NCBI GenBank assembly: GCA_034696485.1
Contig: JAQIWT010001002.1
Coordinates: 1 to 13,145 of the forward strand
Direction of reading: 5' to 3'
Source of the DNA: Isohypsibius dastychi
Lineage: Eukaryota > Tardigrada > Eutardigrada > Parachela > Isohypsibiidae
DNA: 13,145 nucleotides
The notes below the pieces were generated by a model. The model saw nothing but the letters and a program-made list of their open reading frames with translations. It was not told where the DNA came from and searched no databases. Numbering within the stretch: position 1 is the first letter of the stretch; each line of letters opens with the position of its first letter. Positions 7,148 through 13,145 of the stretch are shown one piece after another. The translations under genes were made by a program, and so were the position numbers.

Positions 7148-10100
7148 TCACAGTTCGAAAGATGCGTGAATAAGACCACCACCCTCGTTCTTATCAGGTT
7201 TCTGTAGATTCTGGTACAATTTTCCGTATCGGCCCCATTTGATTCTTCCCTCGAAATCCGGTCGACTTTTCCGCTTACGAGGTGACAAAGTGGTATCCGG
7301 TGTTTTTGCGGAAGCTGTAAAATACATTCAGTTAGACTCACAATGGTACTTGTCGCAAGTGAACTCAGGAGCACCGAGGAACATTCAACAGTTGATTACT
7401 TCATCGAACAAATATAACTTACCCGGTGGAGCAGGGGGTGGAGTGAACAAATGACTTTTAGCACGTTCTCGAAGCGCCGCTTTGATGTCTTCACGCAACG
7501 GTTTCCGAAGGACCGCTTTGAAGTAAGTCCATAATTTCAGATGTTTCGAGGACCGCACCGAGTTCGCCTCCAAGATCATGTCCAGTTCGGCCCATAGTAT
7601 CGGATAACATTCCGTCCTGCGAAATACAAGAAAATCTTGTCGACAATTTAGAATTCCTGAATATTTCTGTTTGTCAAATTTTCGATCTCAAGTTAGTCTG
7701 TTGGTTTTTTACCGAGATAAGTCAATGAAAGACGCAGGAATTATTTTTGACAATCTAGCACATCTGACTGGAGGCAACACGATAACTATTTTCTCAAGAG
7801 CGTACTTACCTTCGCTGAGACTGTGGAACATTCTGCAGGAGGATGTGATTTTGTGGAACAGGTAATGTCTGGCCTTTCTTCTCCATTTCCAGAACTTCCT
7901 CAATGGCCGCTCTCGCACTGGCCCAAACATCTTCCGATACAGTCGGCATAACCAAAGCGTCGAACAACCCAATCAGCTGAAAAACAACCGTTCACAATAT
8001 CAAAACAGAAAAATAATCAAAATAAAAGCAGATTTGAAAAAAATCAAAACCGTAGAATTCTGGAAATTTTCCTCAAAAAGCTAAAGATTCAATATTTTTG
8101 TGAATGTACTTCGGACTAATAGATTAATAATCACAATCTACACTACCTGCGGTAAGAGAAAGACGATGGTTTCATTATAAACCAACGGGAAGTAAGCCGT
8201 CATTTTCGCATGTTCCTCGAATTTCAGAGACTTCAGAGGAAACCCCTTAATGTCAATCGGAAACATCGACAACATTGCAACCGTTTCCTACAAAAAAAGG
8301 ACTGCTTCGGACTCCCAACTGGAAAAAATGCCATCAAGTTCAACATTGTAAACTTCAGTACCTTCACTCGATAACTCGCAACCCGTCCACCCGGAAGTTC
8401 AGCCAGCGCAGAAAAGTCATCCAGAGGACGATCGCCCCCGACCACCAACTGTTGTAAACAAATTTTTCCGCCACAAAGAAACAATTTTCCAGCAACTGGA
8501 GGCTCTTTGCTTTCGACGAAGATCGCGTTTCCTACAAATCATACATGTACTGAAAATAACTGATTGAGATTTGACCCACGAATTTTTTTTCTTACCATCC
8601 ACGACATAACCAACAAGGCACTGAGTGGGTCGCGTTGTGGGATCGGAAGCAGAAGCTCGAATGGGGATGGTTCCATCCATCGGTCCATAACCGGGCATGG
8701 GACCACGAATTGGCTTAACCCATTTCATTCGCAACATTTCGCCACCCGGTCGAACTTGCCGCTGTTCATCCATCAAACACGGATGAAATAACTCGACGTC
8801 GTAAGAGAATGATGTCGTGCCGCCGGATTTTGCGTCTTCCTTCATGGGAACTAAAAAACGAACATTTGTAAAATGAAACAATCATCGGATTTTAATCATG
8901 ATAACACAACCGGAAGGAGCAACCAAACACCAGGCTTATCATGTGGAATTGAAAAAAAGAAACGTGGAATTTTCGTTTCAAAACCGAAGTTGTTATTGAT
9001 GATTTTTCCAATAACTGGCAAGTCAAATCGGAATTCCCTTCCATTATCCAAATCCCAGTTTCAAACAGGCCAGATTCAATTCTGACATTAATTTCAATTT
9101 CATGCGAATTAAAATATATAAGCAGGCCTCTCAAAAGTTTCAATAAAACAGAAACTGAAAAAAATTCCAAAAAATTCAAAATTTCTAACGATGACTCTAT
9201 GATTATTGTTCTTTCTACTTTTCGACAGAAGAAAATCCTAAAAATCACAAATCCATCTCGATCACTCAAAAAAAATTTGAGATTGAGATGTTTTTCGCCC
9301 GTTTTATCCGTATTCTCCCTAACCTCAGAATTTAACAAACTGATCTTTCAAAACTTACTGTCTGTGATGATGGTTCGGGAAAGTCGGAGATCCCACGTAA
9401 TACAATTCTTCATCGCTTCCAAAACATCAGCGCCATTTCGAGCAGAATAAAAATTCACAAAAACATCCCCGGGGCAATCCAGCTTCAACCAAAAATAATG
9501 TGAAATCATCAAATTTCTCAACAAAAAATCGAGTTACTTTTTGGTATCTCGCCTCACCACCGGAAGTCGGATCATTTCCGACGAGAATAACGTCCACTTC
9601 GAAGCGAGCCAAATGAACCAAGTTGTTTTTCAGCACGCTCTGTCGAATTATATCCTGGATTTTTGACTCATCCTTCTCAGTGATAACCAAAACAATTCTC
9701 AAGAAGAACGGACGATCTGACGAAACTTCCGGAAGTTCATCGCGGTAAAGCGGTGCGGTTAATAATTCTTCGCTTTCAAGAATTTCCAGCTTCTGGAAAA
9801 CACGTTCGACGGAAGTGGAGTTGAAGCCAGTGGAAATATTTTGTGCATCCTGACTAAATCTGGTCAATTCGAACATCTGCAAACGGAGATTCTTCAATCG
9901 AGGAATGACGACTGGACTTCCGGTCGGAAGCAGTGGAGCGATTGTGAGCGGATCGACTGGATTTCCACAAGCGAAAACTGAAACCTGCAATCAGAAAAAT
10001 AATTAGCAACGAGCACCAATCATAAAAACCGATGAAAAAGCTAACATAAACTGTTTTTCTGGTTTAAATTAAGGGAAGAACTAGCTGCGGAAAAACGGAT

Positions 10101-10661
10101 TACAGTACGAGTCGTTCACTCGGAAATCTACCAAATGGTTCATGTGGAAGTATCTTTTCTGAAAATCTTCAAATTCAGAATACAAAGCTGAAATTTCTCA
10201 ACTAAAAAAACAACTGTTGGTTCAATAATTTGCAGAAAAATTCTCAAAAAATTCGGTCCAGGAATCACGTTGTGTCTCAAGCCGCCTGCATGTATTCCAC
10301 TCTAGCAATCAGTGTCGAATTGGTTTACCTTATAATCTGGTAGAATATCCCAAGCAATTCTGCAATATTCAAAGCAAGATTCACAGGCCCAAGTCAGCCA
10401 AGTTGAACGCGCAGTCACAGAAGCAGGTCCGACTTCCGCTCTTCCTTTCGACAACAAGTCCAACTCGAATCGATCAGGAGCGAGTTCCCACATGGCATGA
10501 GAGTCCTCCAGAATGAATACTGTCTCGAAAGCATTGCGATGATGAAAGACACTCGTGCCCGATCTGGAAAGTAACGAAAATATTGATATCAGCTTTGTTT
10601 GTACGACGATGTCTTCTGTCGACGATATGGAGAAGATATTATACCTGAGCTTCCTGTCCAT
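7148..10661 (-). CDS. INTS13: Integrator complex subunit 13 (asunder)
   Basis: INTS13 is a nuclear Integrator subunit that pairs with INTS14 in a Ku-like heterodimer and links to the RNA-cleavage module; Drosophila asunder is also needed for dynein localisation in spermatogenesis. Ten exons: 10661-10645, 10563-10329, 9984-9538, 9482-9359, 8850-8596, 8531-8362, 8287-8147, 7976-7810, 7616-7423 and 7314-7148. All introns are GT-AG and phases agree, giving 638 residues against roughly 690-710 in fly and human. The VWA-like region is about 18-255, with WACESCFEYCRIAWDILPDY at 64-83, a family hallmark. The beta-barrel is about 270-460 (IPMKED at 275, YDVELFHP, PGGRVASYR, FPLVYNETIVFLLP). A helical part is about 464-565, and the basic tail contains RKRKSRPDFEGR at 596-607. 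I see no canonical DxSxS metal site near EDSHAM (25-30). Introns run from 55 to 508 bp. Confidence 0.93.
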
Positions 10662-10830
10662 TCGTATTGTTAAGAAAAACTGCAGAATGTCTTATGACAA
10701 AAAATCACAAAATTCAGAAACGAACCAACCGACAATTTACACTGACGACTGACGAGAACAGGTATCAAACAACAACACAAAACTTCGGTAGCTCAACTTA
10801 CGTAGCACAGGTACACCCTGACATTGTGTT

Positions 10831-10842
10831 GGGGGGGGGGGG
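10831..10842 (+). repeat. G12 homopolymer
   Basis: Twelve consecutive G residues in the divergent intergenic region. Confidence 0.95.
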
Positions 10843-11007
10843 TCGTTAAATGATGTCATTTCGCTTTTTGTCGAAGTTTTGTTCTGGCCAAATTCGCCAT
10901 TTTTCTTCACAGTCCTTCAAGTTCTGACTGTTCTGTATCCATCACCGTGTTCCCACCTTTGCTACCGTAGATATTGTTGTATTGTGGTTGTTGGGCAGTT
11001 GTAAGAG

Positions 11008-11157
11008 GTAAGTGCGTGGTTTGGCAAGGCTATGAGGGAACGCAGTTCCGTGATTAATCAGAAATGTTTTTCTCGAGTTTCGACATCTTCGTTATTCTAT
11101 TTTACTGAAGAATTCTCGAAGTTGAGGGGTTGGGTTCATCTGATTGCTTGTTTTTAG
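11008..11157 (+). other. Candidate 5' UTR intron of the MATH-BTB gene
   Basis: A strong donor (AAGAG/GTAAGT, intron start 11008) and a good acceptor (TTGTTTTTAG, ending 11157) bound 150 bp, ending 7 bases before the ATG at 11165. Transcript evidence would be needed to confirm it. Confidence 0.45.
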
Positions 11158-11164
11158 GCTGATC

Positions 11165-12323
11165 ATGGCTGCTATTGCTGGTTCGTCGAACAGTCAAACA
11201 GCGGGGAAGAAGGAGAGGAAATGTTTTTCGAAGGAATGTACCTTGACGCTCACCATTCCAAACTTTTCGGCGAAAAAGAATCAAACAGACTTCATAGAGT
11301 GCAAGAAAAGCTTTCATGAACTTGGTGTGGGTCCGGAGGAAGACCGTTTCTGGGCGATCCAGGTGCGACCGTTTTACCGAGGTCGCCCAAATGGCCGAAC
11401 ACGTGGTGACAAGAAAGATTACCTTTCGGCTTTTGTTTCACTTGATAGCAAGTCAGCGGTGAGGATTCACGGTCTTTACAGAATAAGGTGAGTTGGACTC
11501 ATCCGACTTGAAATCAGTATAATTTTTGTGATCGAATTCGAATTCCAGCATTGTCGGACTCAACGCGATGGAAACAATGTTGGAAGGCGAAATGGCACTT
11601 TTCGACTGCGCAGAATCCAGCTCATGTCCTTGGGGTTACGACGCTTTCACAGAACACGAAGTATTGAGCAAGAGCAATGCCATCAAAGACGATTGCTTGC
11701 GAGTTAGAGCGGATATTCGCTACTCCGATGTCGGACCTGAAGATAATTTCTCAGCGAATTATCTGCGCGAACTGCTGCGGACTGGGGCTGATAGTGACAT
11801 GGTTATGGTGTCGTCGGATGGGGAAAAATTCAACGTTCACAAGTTCCAGGTTGGCCTGCAAAGTACGGTTCTACGAAGAATGATAGCAAACCTGTCGAAA
11901 CACGAAGGGAAACCAAAGTTGAAAGTCGATTTTAACTCGGATATTATCTGGGCAATTCTGAAGTTCCTTTATGGCTTTTCTGATTGGATGCCGCCCACCC
12001 TCGATCTGCTCTTGACTGCTGCAATGAAGTATCGTATTATGTATCTTGAGACAGAGTGCGTGGAAAAACTGAAGGCTGAGATGTCTATGGAGCGTGCGGC
12101 GTCGTTGTTGAAACTCGCCCATGATCACTCCGTGGATTCACTGAAGGAGGCAGTTCTGGAGTTCATTGCGGAAGATATCGAAGAGTTTACGATCGTTGGA
12201 GGATACGAGGCACTTGCGTCTGAGAAAGACATCCTTCGTGACATCCGGGATGCCTGCAGCGAGCGGAAGTCCAAAAAGTTGAAAGTCGCGGTTTCAGAAA
12301 GTGACGATGACAGCGATGTCTGA
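11165..12323 (+). CDS. MATH-BTB domain protein (SPOP-like)
   Basis: MATH-BTB proteins recruit substrates through MATH and bind Cullin-3 through BTB, acting as ubiquitin-ligase adaptors. Two exons, 11165-11487 and 11549-12323, flank a 61-bp intron (GTGAGT...TTCCAG), giving 365 residues, close to the 374 of human SPOP. The MATH-like part is about 22-165, with LTLTIPNFS near its start and CLRVRADIRYSD near its end. BTB spans about 185-285, with DSDMVMVSSDGEKFNVHKFQ aligning to the usual D-V-F-HK pattern and FLYGFSD to its later helix. Helices resembling a BACK-type region follow (LLKLAHDHSVDSLKEAVLEF). The tail has a basic cluster (SERKSKKLK, a possible nuclear signal) and an acidic end (SESDDDSDV). 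The SPOP-type substrate-binding residues cannot be checked by eye. ATG 11165 is the first ATG in frame; the open frame begins slightly upstream. Confidence 0.88.
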
Positions 12324-12868
12324 CGACTCATAGCTGCGCTTGGTGACTGGGCTGTATTCGACAGACGGCTTTCTTGAGTTTCCTCTGCCTTCCTATGCTG
12401 ATCGAAGCTGGGTTTAACACATCAAATTGTACGGTAAAATTCTGTTTTATACTCAGTTAGCTGTTGTTTTGTTTTACGGGAAATATGTTTTACGAATCGA
12501 AGCACGCACGGCAGTGCGGAGGTTATGGTGACATTTTTTTGTTGAACTACTTTTTTGAAGCGGGGATATGTTCTGTTTGGAGTAGGAAGCCACGGTACTC
12601 GTACTTTTCATTTGTTTTGTCAGTTGGGTTCTCGATGATACTGTAAAATTCGAAGTAAAATTCAGTTTTCAGATTTTCATTGAGAAACCGGATGATAAAT
12701 ACGTGAAACGTGAAATGAGGGGTGATCGAAATTCGCTTCTCGAAAATGGGCTCTTGTTTAGAGAAACAGAAAGGAATTTGGAATGATTCTGTGAAGTTGC
12801 TCAGCTGTGAGGCCAACTTCAACGACCACCTTGTGACCTTTCGATTCTAACCGCTGGTATCACCGCAT
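12324..12868. other. 3' flank, no gene seen
   Basis: About 550 bp downstream of the MATH-BTB gene. It is AT-rich, with short open frames on both strands (12464-12646 plus; 12547-12822 minus) that show no domain features. It probably includes the 3' UTR; no AATAAA was found near the stop. Confidence 0.35.
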
Positions 12869-12959
12869 AACGCCATTTCGTACCCGGTATTTCACCCACC
12901 GACATTTCACCCCAGTCAGTTCGCCCGTACGACACTTCATCCCGCCCGTCTTTTCATAC
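12869..12959 (+). repeat. Degenerate short repeat tract (TTTCACCCCxGACA-like)
   Basis: Units of about 13-16 bases recur with variation: CGCCATTTCGTACC, CGGTATTTCACCCAC, CGACATTTCACCCCAG, TCAGTTCGCCCGTA, CGACACTTCATCCCG, CCCGTCTTTTCATA. Each has a TTC core followed by a pyrimidine-rich CCC. It resembles a decayed simple-sequence array and has no coding sense. Confidence 0.55.
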
Positions 12960-13145
12960 GATGAACGACGATGATTTCGGGCCACCCCCATCATATGCAA
13001 AATGCCTTCTATACTGGGCCACTGGTCCAGTATCGTACAGGAAATAAGACACTTACGCCGTTATTCACCACAAACAAAACAACACATCCAGATAACCGGA
13101 TTTTAATGAAACTACTCATCGGCCTTTTAGGAGCAAACAAATAAG
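12960..13145. other. Window end, no gene seen
   Basis: No supported gene. A short hairpin lies at 13011-13033 (ATACTGGGCC, 3-base loop, GGTCCAGTAT; one mismatch). Confidence 0.35.

Larger units (their letters stand above)
10662..11164. promoter_or_regulatory. Divergent promoter region between INTS13 and the MATH-BTB gene
   Basis: 503 bp separate the two start codons, which face away from each other, so both promoters must lie here or in untranslated exons. A near-CRE sequence TGATGTCA is at 10851-10858, directly after the G12 run. I see no clear TATA box. Assigning regulatory function is inference from arrangement. Confidence 0.45.

Noticed and set aside
6979-7374. A 131-codon minus-strand open frame over the INTS13 3' end
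   Set aside because: It is in the wrong frame relative to the last exon, which has a clear acceptor at 7315-7316, joins in phase to exon 9 and ends at TGA 7148-7150.
8873-9450. Open frames on both strands within 8851-9358
   Set aside because: They lie mostly within the long INTS13 intron, are AT-rich and low in complexity, and show no domain features.
1-13145. CRISPR array, tRNA, rRNA, phage or viral genes
   Set aside because: No spaced direct repeats, cloverleaf-like sequences, rRNA-like stretches or recognisable viral proteins were seen on either strand.

Overview
This is a stretch of a eukaryotic, almost certainly animal, nuclear genome. It carries intron-bearing genes with GT-AG introns, mostly about 50-200 bp long. 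They include an Integrator complex subunit, an F-box protein and a MATH-BTB protein. The lineage cannot be fixed from the sequence alone. Compact introns, F-box and MATH-BTB genes and much local gene decay would fit a small-genome ecdysozoan such as a tardigrade or nematode, but that is only a guess. There are no bacterial operons, rRNA, tRNA or CRISPR signals.

Layout. 1-305: a decayed gene fragment with a hairpin-bearing insertion. 324-602: a MITE-like element with terminal inverted repeats. 806-about 1951 (+): a three-exon F-box gene with a 45-bp repeat array in exon 1 and two mutually compensating frame shifts in exon 3. 2566-2845 (-): a broken copy of the last exon of the INTS13 gene. 3373-3416: a perfect 32-bp palindrome inside a 6-bp direct repeat. 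3591-4091 (-): a possible relic of an F-box-type protein. 4060-4542 (+) and 4897-5490 (-): two convergent small multi-pass membrane proteins of unknown function. 6092-6541 (+): a hypothetical ORF, followed at 6545-6745 by a second decayed copy of the fragment at the window start.

The best-supported gene is INTS13 (asunder), 10 exons on the minus strand at 7148-10661. All nine junctions are GT-AG and keep phase, giving a 638-residue protein with the VWA, beta-barrel and C-terminal regions of the family. It is head-to-head with a two-exon MATH-BTB (SPOP-like) gene on the plus strand at 11165-12323; about 500 bp separate the two start codons, so they may share a promoter region. The end of the window (12324-13145) has no convincing gene but holds a degenerate short-repeat tract.

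The most notable structure is a pair of duplicated blocks in the same order and orientation: 3-305 then 2566-2845, matching 6545-6745 then 7098-7378. This suggests an old direct segmental duplication that included the 3' end of INTS13. Both fragment copies and the INTS13 copy have since decayed, and the F-box gene and small palindromic insertions now sit within the first copy.
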